Shown here in pieces: positions 25,701 to 39,745 of a stretch of DNA of 64,000 nucleotides. The notes under the pieces were generated by a model. That model saw nothing but the letters and a program-made list of their open reading frames with translations. It did no database searches and was not told where the DNA came from. Source of the stretch: Burhinus oedicnemus (Eukaryota > Chordata > Aves > Charadriiformes > Burhinidae). The stretch is taken from NCBI GenBank assembly GCA_008921705.1, contig VFFE01007669.1, positions 4,781,246 to 4,845,245 on the forward strand, given 5' to 3'. A program made the position numbers and the translations under genes. The stretch's first letter is position 1. Each line of letters begins with the position of its first letter.

Positions 25701-25925
25701 CATATCAACTCTTCTAACTAAGCCCAGAGATCAGTCAATGTTTAAACTGCCAAGAAAATTATTTACAGCATGAGAGATAACGGTAGTGAAAGGGCTTTTT
25801 TTATTCATTTTAACATATAGCCTGTATTATTTTATGAATGAATTCTGAAGCACTGTATGTCTAAAATGGTGGTGTAAACAAATTGTTATCTTAAGAGAAC
25901 AACGTCATCTATGCTGTAGCTATCC

Positions 25926-25942
25926 AAAAAAAAAAAAAAAAA
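25926..25942. repeat. Poly-A run of 17
   Basis: Seventeen A residues in a row inside an intron. No retroposed sequence is recognised next to it, so it is listed only as a mononucleotide run. Confidence 0.9.
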
Positions 25943-28900
25943 GTTTCATAAACATTCATGGGCAATTAATAGAGTGAACTCTTCAAAACTGTTATTTTAT
26001 TTCAACATAGAAATAAACATAGGTATAAGTATACTGTTTTTAGGAGCCAGTCCAACAACAACTCATGTGGTTGTTTACATAGCCTTATGGGAATGGTAAG
26101 TCCTATTAATATGCAGCTAAAAATAAACAGACAATTAATTCTTTCCCACATTATGATTGGAGCAGCCAAGTTCTTCATGGACAATTACAGCAGTACAGGT
26201 AAACAGGTATACACAGAATTTTACCAACCTTTTAAAAGTATGTATGTGCTGCATGTATCTCAGTAGATACCAAATACAAAATCAGCCTGCTGCCAGGCTT
26301 GGCTGAAATTCTGTCTTGGCTGTATTTTTTTTAAAACAAAATATCTAACTTGGATTAGCTAACTAGTAAAAATCCTTAGAAGGACAACACATTACAGTCT
26401 TCATCTCAAGTCAAGGTTAACAATGCTGGGAATAGAAATATAAATTCACCAAGCTAAGAATTATCTTGACCCTCTCTCAATTCAGATTTTGTAAATAATG
26501 CATCTGACTTTAAGATGCTACTGCAAAATTGTATCTCTTGGGGCAGTAGAACCACGGTTAAAAATACAGACTTCATTTCTGAAAAATATATGATTACTAT
26601 TTTAACAGTTTAAAGAGTTACCTACAAAAGTACATTGAAACTTCCAGCTTAGGCATGCTGTAAATCACTGCAATACGTGAGAGAACTCTTATAACAAAAA
26701 AGCCTCTTGAGACAGTGGCATTTCAAGGGATGAGAATGGGAGGTGAAAAAAAGCTACAATGACGACGTTTGGCAATCTTGGCATAAATAAAATTATTATG
26801 TAAACAGAACCGAAGTCAAAAGTATGCTCAGCCAAAGCTGCATGCTCAGTTTTTGTCAGTAGGTAGGTCTGGCCCACAACTTGAACCAGATAAGCTTGTT
26901 ATGCAAATTATGTTAGCCATCAGGAAGGAGGCAGATAATGAAATTATTCGAAAGCTAACCACTCATCACAAGGGTGACAGAAACATCAGGCAAGGTCCTA
27001 ACATATGGATAAAAGGCAGTATGGAATTTATACAATCATTGCTTTTAATTTATGATAACTAGGCTGTCACAAGGTGGGCACCAACAAATGCATAACGCAT
27101 ATAAATGAGCCAATTATCAGTAATGGCTAAAAGGATTGCAGTTATGTGATCCAATGTTTCAGTATATTTTTTTTTCTAGAAAATCCACTAATGTAAATCC
27201 AAGCTTCCATAAAAATATCTTGTAACCTCTGCATCATAAAAACTTTACTAACATATGCCTGAGAATGAAGCAATGTCACAGAGAATTCCATTTCAGTGTT
27301 CTCTTAAAGGTAGCTATAAAACCAGCATATTTATTACAATTGTTGCATTTCTCCATGTTAAGAGATTGCATATGAGCATACTTCCTTACTTCATTGTGTG
27401 CATTACCGTAAAAATGAAAAGCAAGAATTGAGAACTTGCAGATGTTGCTGGTGAGAGGAAGTAACTAAGCAAAAGTAATTAAAAATCAATGTGATTAAAA
27501 ATATAAAATTTGAAGATATAAAAAACCCCAAAGGACAAGATTAAAAACAAGTGTAGCCATAAAGTACTAACAACTGACTTCTTTTATGAAGAGTGCATGC
27601 TGAACTAAAGGACTGAACAAATGTTAAGATATGTTATACTTAGTTTTTTGTATTGTTCTCAAGCTCAGCAGGGACTTCTAAAAAGGAAGTACCAAGAAAG
27701 AAAAACCAGTATAACAATGCTGAAGGTTAATGCACAACGTTTCTGAGAAAGGAATGTAATCTTATTTACCAGGTGCGTTGACTCTCTAAAGCAGAAGTGG
27801 AATATAACCCACCAATGCTAGAGTCCTCCAGAATATAGGCTGCTGTCCGTAAATACTGTAAAAACAATGTTTCTCTGTAACAGAATGGAATTCATCCACC
27901 ACCCAGTGACTTTTGCAATTAAACACTGATTCAGCCATAGATCACAATGTACACTGCTGTGTAAACACGGACATGCATTATGGAGAAACAGAACTTGGAT
28001 CAATCTCCTCTAAAGGAAGGTACTTCTACTGCCTGCACTGGAAGAGATTCTGAGTTACTCTGCAGTCTTGATAGTAATGGCCTTCCTCTGTGGGCCAACC
28101 ATTACAGTGTACCTCACCTTCCTGCCTGATTAAAGATTAGCATAATAAATAAGAATATTTTTCATAGATTATTAATAAAATCTGCATTAGTCTCTCTATT
28201 TTCAACTTCTCCTAAAATGGGAAGACACTACTACACAACTGACTGAAAGAGGTATCAGGTAGGGAATTATGTGCCCCTCCACAAGTGACTAGATACATTA
28301 AGGAACAGAACAGATTCAAAATGCAGATGTGCATATTTTCAAACCTATCTGGAAAAGTCAATACTGAGGAGCGGTGTTCAAAGTATTTGGTTAGTTGTAC
28401 ACTGTAAACTTCCAAAGGGTTTCATAGTATTATCCCCCATGTTACACAGTTTAGGCTGTAATAGCTCACAATGGGATGCTGAAGAACCCTAAAAATCACT
28501 CATAAAAGTTGCTGTAAGATTTTTTAATGTAATGCTAGCAACTACTAAATTGTGATTTCTTAGTTTCACTGTGAAAAGAAAAAAGTAAAGCAAAAGCATA
28601 TTTTAGTTCAGCAACAGCCTCATCCAGAAGGTTAGTACCATCTGCATAACATATTACACTCTTGGAACAACTGGTGCTCAATTACATATATTGGGCATAC
28701 AACCAATTGAATATTAGTATTGTGGAAAAAGGCAACTATTTTCTTTCTTGTCTTTCAAGTTCTTATATTAAATTGACCAGCAGTCATTGTCACTAACCCT
28801 TTTTTCTCCTTGACAAAATTTCACTGCAAAACCATCAAGGAAATCAGGTATATTTATAAACCTGTCCCAGGTCCATCAAAGTCAAGAAGCAAATCAACTC

Positions 28901-29112
28901 AGGAGTTCAGAGAAGCTGTGAAACAAATTACATGAGAAGATCAAACTGTACTGTACAGCTTTCAAAAAGTGAAGCATAGTCTAGAGTCTACAAAAATAAA
29001 ACTGAAGTTAAAAACCTGCAAAAGCAACAACTCCATAAAACAAATTCTGTTTTCAGATTGGCACACATAGGCCTTGCTGAATAAGCTGTTTTTAAAATAA
29101 AATAAAACTCAC

Positions 29113-29178
29113 TGTGAAATGAAATGGTTGAATCCTCGGCACCATTTTTCAGGATGTAGCAAAGTAGGAGGAGGATTT
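29113..29178 (-). CDS. MYO3B: MYO3B exon: kinase subdomain X, 66 bp
   Basis: 66-bp exon, too short to stand out as an open frame; found from the expected NPPPTL continuation. The acceptor is a T-rich tract ending TTTCAG and the donor is GTGAGT. The first base completes the Arg codon split from the preceding exon; then come 21 codons, NPPPTLLHPEKW followed by CRGFNHFIS, and a final CA completes a Gln codon with the next exon. Phase 2 on both sides, so skipping it would keep the frame but remove part of the kinase C-lobe. The residues after CysRG differ from what I recall for human MYO3B, which has two glutamates there. That difference is consistent with a compensating base insertion and deletion (positions 29133-29138), described as a finding. 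Confidence 0.9.
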
Positions 29179-32100
29179 CTGAAAAAATACAAAGTTTAGG
29201 GGTTTAAAATGTAAACGTTCACTGGAATTATCTCAAACAGTCAACAAAGATAATACTGGTTCCTCTAAAGAGAAAATGATGATCAAGAAAGTAATGCTCA
29301 AATTGTCTATATGTCCCCTTTACATGCCTGTTGGGTTTTTCTTGCTGCTGCTTGTTCACTGACAGTTCTCTTCTTTTCATGTCTTCTTTTATGTCAATAC
29401 CTTTGAAGTTGGTAGTCAGTATAGCTCGCAGTGTGCTTCACGTTTCCCTTTCAATGCAGCCTGACTCAGGAAGGATCAACTGGAACTGGAATATTAACCT
29501 AGCCCTCACACCTCTCAGGGAACACAATTTTTTTCATGTGAAAGTGAAGTGAAGAAATCCAGAATGTTTGAGATGTGCATCCCTTATGAAATTTATCATT
29601 AGGAAAAAAATATGATCGGTTATTTTCAATGACAATAACGTTTCAGGGTTGTCTTCCATTTACCCACCTCATATGTGCATGCACATCATCGAATCTGATT
29701 TTTTACAAGCATAAAAAACCATAGAAAAGTATTTCTAGAGATAGTCCCAGAAAATAACCCTGTATCAAAGACAGGTAAATTTTAAAAACCTCTTTCTCTA
29801 TAGTGAAAATGGTTATTAGTCCACAAATCTCACATGCATGAACTCTGCAAACAGCTTGAAGGGACAGCCAGCTGGGGTTTGTATATGTTTTTAGTCTTTA
29901 TTTTACAGGAATGGAACTCCATCTGACAATTTGGATCCTGGTAAGACCAGCTTTTATTGTACTGTGAAGTACAATTTCTTTTTAGAATAATACCAGCACT
30001 GTGAACTGAATATTCGCTGTGAAATTTTGAACTTCACTGCAAAATAATTTGCTTTTCCAAAAGCTCGGTTACTATTCATGAAATATATAGTTTTGTCCTT
30101 TCTACTCACACTGTTCTTTAAAGTCTTTCCATGGTGGTAACAACAGTGCTTACAAAAAGTATATGGTTTGGAGGCTCTATTGATAATCTCACAAGAAACT
30201 TTTTGAAAAAAGACACAGAGGTACTTACATTAGTTGCAGATGTTATGATGGAAACAGGTGGAAGAACAGACCAGCAGAGCAGATGTCATTCAGGAAATAC
30301 ATTTGGTCACTTTCAGGTTAATGATTAACAGTGAAAGTCATGTTTTTAACCACACAGAACATGTTTTGTCCAACAAATTACTAAGCTACTAAGCTCTCAC
30401 TGATAGCTACTCTCTTAGAGGTGGTTGAACATGCCATATACCAAATCAACACAACCAAGGAATCTGTAACTCTACAGATGTTTTCCTGAGCTTGATATTT
30501 TTGTATTTGTTGACAGAAAATACTATGTTATTCTTAGTGCCTTTGTAATAAAAACAGAACTACTGGTCTTCTGTACTTAAGTCACTAAATTGATGCTTGA
30601 GGTACCAATCTATAAAATTGAGCTTATAAACATGACCAGAACCTTAATTCATTAGCATCTCTAAAGTACGCTGGATTCCCTTGATGAAAGACCTTACTTA
30701 ACTACAAAGTACAAAATCGGCTCACCCTTTTCTGGCATCATATCTATAAAGGATTTCCAGAAAGGGGCATAAGAGAGTCAGCTTCCTACCTTTGCTTTAC
30801 CTAAGACACCACAAACTGTTTCATGGTGACAGCAGAAACCACCACTGCTTCCATAGCACCTCCAGAGGTGGATTTCTGCAGTCAGGACTCAAACTCAAGT
30901 TCTAGGATAACACAAAAAGCCAGATATGCAAGGGTAACTCACTTTAAGCTTTTTTGCGAGCACACTTTTGCAGTTTGAAATTAATAATCCATTAAGATAT
31001 CTGCAATTCATATCACATTAAAGAGAAAAGGCAAAACAACACATACATTATCAGATGCTAAACCACAGAGAAGCAACACTTGCCTCACCACTTCAGCTCA
31101 AAGATCAAACTAGGGCATTCATGATTCCAGACTATATTAAATCCAACACATGGAGTTCTATGGCTTTTGTATACTTGCATCAGCCAACATCACTTGCATT
31201 TCACCAACATCTGGCTGTTTCTGCAGTCCTCAGAACACATTCATAGAAAAACTAAAAAGCCACCTCTTGTTAACTTGCTGACATAACTTATTCTACTCTT
31301 TTCATATAAAATTAGAATGCTCTGCGTGCAACCTTTCAATCATCCTTGCCACACATATAAGAAGCTGAAGGACAATACAGTCTTATTTTCTACTGTAAGT
31401 GATGGAAATTGTGAGAAGTAGATACGAATATTATTGCAAAAAGCGGGTATAATTGGGCTTGTCTTTTGAAAATGTCCTTTTTTGATGCAAGATGAGGTAT
31501 CAACCATTTATTTCCCAACTTTGTGTCTTTTTTCCTTTAGTTCTTTTTATAATTCGGAATTAGTCACAGAACTACATGCTCTATTTCCTTAGGCAGATGC
31601 ATTGCTCTTGTGAAGAGTTTTTCTATCCTTGTATTCAGTGCTTTCTGTGGTCAGACTGATGCTGTTTTTCACTGGAGTTTTGCTTCAGTGAGGACTGCAG
31701 GATTGAGCCTGTAGAAGACACCCCGTATAGGAGCACAATGTTCCTTAGAACATGAAGACATTAGCAAGCTTATCAAGCAAGAACTGCTGCTGAATTCTGA
31801 ATGATACACACACAGTTACGTGCTGGAAATATTTTAATCTGTCAAGCTTTATGTGTTCCCTGCCATTCAGCCTGCCTCCGAAGTCACAGCTGGCAAAACA
31901 AAATTGGTCATTTTACCACAATAAGACCAATGATGCAGCTCAGTGAGCACCATTCATCCTTTACCTTAAGCTGTGAGCCTAATTACAGATCACAGATAAT
32001 AGATATTTGTTGGCAATGAGAAAACAAATATTTTCATCTTAAAACAGTTCTATGAAAAATTTTTAAAAATTGAAAAACACATCTACTATTTTTTAAACTA

Positions 32101-35100
32101 TTTCAGTAAATATAGCCATATATTTTATAAACCGAAATCAAGACAGGGCCTCCAATGACGAAATTGCATCATCAGCCCACCACATTGTTTCTAATGAGAA
32201 ATTAGCGGGTGAACATCCAACACCTGTCACCATGAACAGGCTCTGGCAATCGCAGCCCTGTACACACATGTGAATTATTTTTCTAGCAGACTGAAGAGAC
32301 CATAGTTCCACTGACAGTTGCCTAGGTTTATACATAGACAGTTTTTACATGAAATTAAACTATTCACACATATTTCAAATAAACTACGTGAAGCAGCCAT
32401 AGAAAAAGCAGAAAGTCAACCATGCATAATAATGAGATTTCCCTACAAAAGGTTACATAAAACAAATGGTTTTTAATAAAATACATGAATAATTGATATT
32501 AATTAATCCCTGATAAATTCTCACACAAGTTTAAAGTCCTGCCGCTCCAAAGCATCTCCACCTTGGGTAATCCTCCAAAAATAACCAGGCAATTCTTGAC
32601 AGGGCTCAGAGGATTTCCTAATGCACCTGGTTTGTGGCCCATTCAAATCAATAAGAGGCTTCCACTGATCTGAATGAAAAATTCAGATTCTTAACACTCT
32701 CCCATTCATCTGTCTCCTACTAAAGGCCACTCAAGTTTGACTGACTTCCAGTAATATATTGCACCAAAGTCCACTCAGCAGGAAGCAGGGTACTGTATTC
32801 AGCTCTGTAAGGTTAAGATAGAAACTGTAGCGTTTAGGTGCCTGCAGGAGTGGAGAATCAGCCCAAAATCTTCCGTGTATATGGAGGCAGGCCTTTGAAG
32901 TTGTCTTTTAAGTCAGTAGAAAGCTGTCATCAATCTGAACACTGCTGCATGAAGCCTCCATGGTTGGGAACCACAGTAGCACACTGCCTCAAGAGACCAG
33001 AAGATCAGAAAGAATACAGGGTCTACAAGAAAACCTGAAGCAACGTCAGAAGCACGGGATCTGGGAAAAATGGCTCCAGGTCTAAAGCAATTGTTTGCCC
33101 ATTGAGTTGATCTAGGGGTCTCCAAAGGCAATTGAACATCCTTTCCTCAAAACGCCTAGAATTTTGTAAGTCTTGACCATACTGGGCACTAATCTCCTTT
33201 AAGTCTTCTTAACCAGATCTATAAGCAAGGCATTCCCATGCTTATCCAGCCTACAAGGCATGAACCATATGTTGAGACTTTATGCACCAAATCACAGCAT
33301 ATGAAACAGCCAGAAAAGGTGGTAGCTCCTCACATCATCTTTAGCTTCTTAGGGCTCAGCACAGTTACATAAACCTTTCTCAAGCAGGGGAACAGACTAA
33401 TGCCAGATCATAGTATTCCCACCGTACTATGAGGGGGCACCAGCAAAACTACCCTTATTCTGTGAGAGCGAAGGGCTCCTGCCAAATTCACTCTCCAGAC
33501 ACCTTCTCACTGGCAACTGATTCACTTCAAAATGGTTTCTCCTTTTCCACTTCCCCTCCCTTTTCTCTGATAGGACTCTTTTCCTTGTGTAAATACTCAG
33601 TTCAAAACTGTTCACATACGACTTCAATTTCTTACCTTCTAGAGTATCAAAAGCATGTATCTATTCAAATAATGTGTAAGTGCCTTAATTCTAACAAGGA
33701 TATGCTGCTTTAAACCAAGATCAAAACCTACCAAGGGAAAAGAATCAGTTAAGAGGAAGCAGAACGCAAGACATTACCGCCTCATTGCTGAAACAAAAAT
33801 ATTCTTTTTGCTTGAGTATTTTACTATCTTTTAATTACACAGACAGAGTTAGCTGATATTTCCCTCTTTACTGGCATCAATGCTCTTTATTTTCCATAGG
33901 CCGTACACAGTTACAGAAGTCTGGATTGAATCCAACCGCGTATGATAAATTTAGATTGAGTTGAAAGTTAAATGGACAAGTATAACCAAGAGACTGTAGG
34001 ATCCTAATTACTTGAAAGGGTAGGGTATCAATCCATTTTTTAAGCTTTTTTTCTAATACAGGGTCCTGATCTTGTAAAACACAAATTGGATATCTGTTTT
34101 TACTCTTTCTCAGAAGAGAATGATGGCTATGTGTCTTATAACACATAAATACGCATTTGTCCCCTTTTGCTTGTGATTTTACATGACTATTTATTTATTT
34201 TGCTGCCACTAAGTAGGTGACTTAGCAGATTAACAATGAGATATGGGCTCAGCTGCAAAACAAATACAAATCCACAAATGAACAAAATATCAACTACTTC
34301 TTTAAAACACACTTAAATCAAGATTTATTCACAAGTCTCCAGCTTAGAATATTTCATCAGCCAGCATAATAATGAGCAAAAATAAATGGTAAAAGGTAGT
34401 CAGTTCCAGATTTATGCACGAAACTCCTTTTGATTTTCAAGATTCACTTTATGCATTGCCAAAAGAAAAGCGCTTCAGGAAGAATATAAAGAGGCTGTCA
34501 AAAGAAACCTTCTAAGAAACCTTCTTCACATGGACAATCCTGTGTTTCAAAATGGTATGTACCTGATAAATTAAAGTCACCTTTAAAGTAATGAGTACGG
34601 GCAGAAATAACGTGCTAAGCACATTAAATTATTTTGAAGGTCAAATAATAACCTTCAGAAAATGTTTTAAAACAAATCTCAATTATATAATTTTTTAGCT
34701 CATACACACAGAAAGAAAATGGATGAGAAAGTATTGCAAAGTGTTCTGCTTGGGAACATCTGGATTATCTTTGACTTTTTCCCTTGAACACTGCAATTCA
34801 CAAGCCACTGGTTTCAGTCAGACTTGGCAGCTGCAAGGTTTCATTAGCCTTTTTCAGGACTTGACAAGGCATCATTTATTTCTGTCATTTACTCTTCAGC
34901 TTCCAGTTTCAGTTTCTGGCTTCACTGAGACAGAAACAAGCATTTTATTTCAGAAATATTTTTGGATGGAGGTAAAAACATACAGCTTTGCATTCCAGTG
35001 GTCAAGCTTCAAAACAAGTATTTAGCATAATCAAATTATAATTGTGCTTTGTCATCTCATTTATACACAAAAGTTTCAGAAGCTAAAGAGGCACTAGCAA

Positions 35101-37224
35101 ATTAACAGCAACTGAAACAGAGGAAGTAATAGTAGAGATTTTTATTTATAACCAGTTCACATCTTTACTGCAATGTAGTATTTTGCTTTTCTATTAAAAC
35201 CATTGCTCTGTGAATTTGCAAAGCAGGAGAACGTCAGTTGCCAAAGAAATAAAAATGGGACAGTAATACTTCTGTGCCTGACTGAAATACATATGGTGTT
35301 GTCTAGACATTACACTTCTGTAGCCGGAATATTAAAATACTGCAATTACACTGCATATTTGTAGAGTTGTATGGGAAAGTAAAATATCTGTTAAAATCTG
35401 CAAGTGAAAATCCCACAGATAAATTTCTAAGAGCAAGTCCTGATTTGTACGTGTTTCAACCTCCCACTGTACATCAGCCAGTTTAAGAGGCCTGAGTAGG
35501 CCACCTGCCTGAAGGCACTGCCCAGTGGAGCAGATCCACTCTTGGAAAGCTAATAGTTGGCTCAGCAAGAGGAAGACTTAGGGGGATGCCACAAACTGTT
35601 TCTTTTAAGAAGTGGAGGAAGATTGCCAAGGGAAGACCTAGACAATTTGGAGTTTGACACAGAACCTGGTCCCACACAGCAGCAAAGGCCCTGTCATACC
35701 AGGGTCAGTTGGCCAACAGGCTTCATATTGTTCTGGACACACAAAGTAACACAGGGTACCTGTGGTTTTCCAACTGACTGAGACACACTTTTTGGGGCCC
35801 TTGTTTCCATCAAGAGTAAAATGTTTTCACTACATTACTCCCATGAAAAGGGGGACTTGTTTCACAGAACCACAGAAGCGGTTTTGCCACTTGTGCTTCT
35901 TCTTTACTTTCATTTCTTTGACTAATCTAGCTCTTATTTTCAAAGAGGAAGACACCTTCTTATCCTTCCATTTCACAGAGGGAAGCCTCTTCTTAGTTGA
36001 GGCTCTACAGAAATACAAATACACCTAACAGTAACCCATAAAAGAAGTTTATTACCATATGCTTGATATGGCTGGTACTGAACATGGAATTCAAGCATTA
36101 CACTTGACAAAAGCAAGCACTTAAACTCTGCATTTTCAACAGAAAACAAAGATTACTCCTTATTTGTACTTTATGACTCAAACCTTACTGTTTTCAGTTT
36201 AGTCTGGTTCATAGCGTTGTAAGAATTGGTATTATTCTGATAGCCCCACCAGTCTGGTTCAGAAATGAATACTTACAGAGGGAATACATTAGTTAATGGT
36301 GGCATATTTCCAATGGACCATTAGGAGGATCATCATAAAAATTCTGAAGTAATAGATTGAATAAATGCTGAAGTGTAAAGAAACGTACAAGATGTGCAAG
36401 AGTACCATTATTTAAAAAAGGAATTATCATTTAAGGTAATATGCCTTCTGAGCACGAAGACTGTATGTGGATTGGAACTTCTTTGTTCCCTCTTCTATTC
36501 CATCCAATAAGCTTTATTTTAAAACACTTGAATTTTTGTCTGCTTTTTTAAAAAAGTATGATTTAGGAATCCCTGTAGATTATAATTGGAGTGAATACTA
36601 ACAAACACAGTATGATAAACATGAAGAATTTATTAATTATAAAAAAAGTCTCATGACAACAATTCAAATAAACCCTCTCTTATGCAAAACTACCTGACAA
36701 TAATATCAATAAGACCACATCTCAATAAGCCTGTAAGACAGTAACTTAAAACTCATGTATCTCTTGAAACAACTGGGCAGGCTATGGAAAATACCCTGGG
36801 AAGAATATTGACTCACATAAGCTAGGGCGTCTAGGAAAGGATGAAGGTAGTTAAAATAAATTTAAGGCAAGAAATACTAATGGTGCAAGTAATGTGTAAC
36901 AAAGCAATTAGTGATGCAATGAGAGAAAAAAAACCTACAAAACTGAAATATCAAAACATCGTGGAACATGTCAAAATCAAAAAGGATGGGTTTTTTTTGA
37001 ATGCAAGATTCATGTTGAATATTCTGCGGTAAGCTTTGCAAATAAGCATCTCCTGGATAAGTTAACACATCCAGAGAAAAAGAAGAGTGAAAGGAGCAAT
37101 GGTAAATGACAGACACAGGACAATGGGGTGCTCTGCATGTAGAAGGCAACATCTTGGCAAAAAGAGAGAAAAGACAATGCCAAGACTGGGGCAAATATCA
37201 AAGGAGTAACACAATGAGAAATGC

Positions 37225-37264
37225 AAAAAGTAAAAATGAGAGGTAAAAAGTAAAAATGAGAGAC
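37225..37264. repeat. 20-bp tandem repeat, two copies
   Basis: AAAAAGTAAAAATGAGAGGT at 37225-37244 is followed directly by a copy at 37245-37264 that differs only in its last bases (AGAC). It lies in a purine-rich block. Confidence 0.92.
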
Positions 37265-39618
37265 AAAAAGGAAGATGAAGACAAGCAAACCAAAATCCCC
37301 AAAGGCAAAAATAGGGTATTCTGTCAAAAAAACCCAAAACCCACCCCCACAAGCACCATTCACTAAACACTTAGAGAGGACCAAAGAGGATAGAAGTGAG
37401 AAAGCAAGGTTAGCGGAGAGATAATTAAAATATTTAGAGAAGGATAGTAATGAAACATGGAAGAAAGAAAAGAGCTGACATAAATCATTCTGTGTGGGCA
37501 AGAGAGTATTGACATTTGGCATGGGTAGATGAAACAAGAAAATAACCAAGGATATAATCTAGGAAACTGAAATACAAAACAGACCTTTAAAAAAGGTATG
37601 TTTTGAAGATAGATTACCATATGATAGTCTCCATATCAGGAATGGGTAAAAACTGCAAAGTAGCTGGTGGTGGAGGAATGAACAGAAGGAACAGATTAGA
37701 ATAAAGAAGCAGTTATGAGAAAACCATGTTGTTAAAACAAAAAGCAAAACTTTGGGTCAAATTTGAGTGCCCTGAAAATTACTAGCTTTTTGCTTTTGGG
37801 AAATGATTTCATCTTTTGTGGGCATCAATCAGAACCATGGCATAAATAATGTATAGAATGCAACGGCAGTAAGTGTTGAGGACACACAAATGTCTTTTAG
37901 CTGTCTTTTTCTATAGTAAAGATTAAGACACTAAATGAGAATCTGAATCATAGCACTGTTTTACCTTCAAAACATTCAAAAACATTAGCTATGTATGTTT
38001 GAAATAAAGTCAGGTGGTATCAACAAGCAAGCACTCTATTTCCTCAACAAATCTGGGAAAAAATGCATTTGTATCCTTCTGGAAAGACTGAAATTTTCTG
38101 GCATCTAAGAACAATAAACTATACAGTCATGTCTTCCCTGCTTTTTCTGGAGTGCAGAGTTCTGACGCAGCTCTACTGAGATCCTCCCAACTGAACAGAA
38201 CAAGAAGTTAAATCTTCCTCAAAGGGAGCTCTCACAAAGAACATTTACTGTATGTTTGAGTTGGGTGGGCACTATCTGCATCTGTGGAGTCTTTAAAAAG
38301 TCCTAATAGGTTCTATAAGACTTGAATATCCAATACAAGAAACATTTAAATAATAATAATAAAAAAATTATGAAAAAAAACACCAAACCAAAACCCAACC
38401 AAAACTTTAAAATAAACCAGATTAGAATTAAAATATATTTACATCAATAAAAATACAGCATATAATATGGGACACCATTGTTCTTTCCTTCCTGAATTTC
38501 CTCTCGGTAATTAATTATGAGGAACTAAGAGGTGATTATATACGTGTTGACATGACATGAGCACTCAATTTTAAATAACATGTAGATTAGCTAAACATAG
38601 AAGAAAATTACACTTTCATCAAGTCAGATCTCTGTTTTTGTTCCAATGTAAGATGTTTTCTGTTCTTTTTGTTTCCCTAGACAGTTCAAGCAGATGCTGC
38701 CTGTAAAAGTCTGACGCGTTTGCATGCTAGCAACAGATCATGGATCATCAACTTGCCCAATAAAGCTATCTTATTGTAATTCAGAACATCCTTACCCAGC
38801 ACTTGTTCTAAGATGTGAACAGTCTGATAAGAGGGAATCTGATATAATCTACACTGTGAATGAAAGAAACCTAGAAGTTACATTTTGGCTAAGTTAACCA
38901 AACTACTGCATAAAGTCAAATCACTTTAGTCAGCCAGGTAGAAAAATGAAAGCTGTTACTAATATTTTTTTCCTAATGTTCTCAGAGACTGTGGTGCTGG
39001 ATGCTAAAGCACATATACCAACTGACTCAAGAGGAGAAATATTCCTTTCCCCTGCCCCCCCAAGCTACTGAAGCAAGGTTTGCACAAAAAAACCCCTAAG
39101 TGCTCCCTTTCCAAAAGCACAGGAGTTGCCCCGCCTATTCCCATAGATGTATCTTTTAATTTTTTTCTAAATACAACTTTCAGTCATTGGATCTCATCAT
39201 TCATTTGCCAGGTAGATTGAAGTGCCAGTCTTAACTACCTGATACGCCTAGAGATAACCGAGGCTATGCTCAAGTTGCCTCTAACTTTCTTTTGGATATA
39301 CTGTAAAAATATTGACACTCTTTTTCAATAAAACATAGTTCTCTTTAAAAATAATTACACCTCTCCTGGAAAATTCACTTGGTTTTGATCAGTTTCACCA
39401 GCTTCTTTTTCAGTCTTCTAACTTAGTTTTATACCTTTTGTATATCTGCAATGCAATTTTTGAAGGGTTACTAACAACACTGGACAAATTAGTTCAGCGA
39501 CTGTCTCATTCAGACTGTGTAAGTAAGTGAATTATCCTGTTTACTATTTGAATTCCCCTTTATACACCTGTATGGATGAAGTGAACCTTTTTACCACAGC
39601 ACAGACTAATGCAGGCTG

Positions 39619-39745
39619 CAAAGGACCTCAGAAGGTCTCTACTCCAACCTCCAGCTCAAAGCAGGGTCAGCTATGAGTTCAGGTCACATTTCTCAGGGCT
39701 TTATCCAGTCAGGTCTTCACACTGCGAATTCATTTTCAGTCCATT
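39619..39745 (-). mobile_element. Old CR1 LINE scrap
   Basis: On the plus strand, CAAAGGACCTCAGAAGG, then CTCCAACCTCCAGCTCAAA, GCAGGGTCAGC and CAGGGCTTTATCCAGTCAGG are, with substitutions, the complement of the CR1 3' untranslated region (GACCTC..GAGGTCAT, AGTCCAACCCCCTGCTC, AGAGCAGGG, GGGCCTTGTCCAGTC). The octamer tail is missing and both ends fade out, so it is an older, more diverged copy than the other three. Boundaries are approximate. Confidence 0.8.

Larger units (their letters stand above)
15221..29112 (-). other. MYO3B intron, about 13.9 kb
   Basis: Phase-2 intron from the GTGAGT donor at 29112 to the CACAG acceptor at 15221. It contains two 5'-truncated minus-strand CR1 fragments (about 17227-17503 and 19220-19770) and a 17-base poly-A run. 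Apart from these I see only AT-rich intron sequence, with open frames no longer than expected by chance. Confidence 0.8.

Noticed and set aside
37010..37549. 179-residue minus-strand open frame, with overlapping frames at 36877-37194 and 37062-37370
   Set aside because: Low-complexity Phe/Leu/Ser-rich translations from a purine-rich plus strand, in more than one frame at once, with no family match. The openness comes from base composition.
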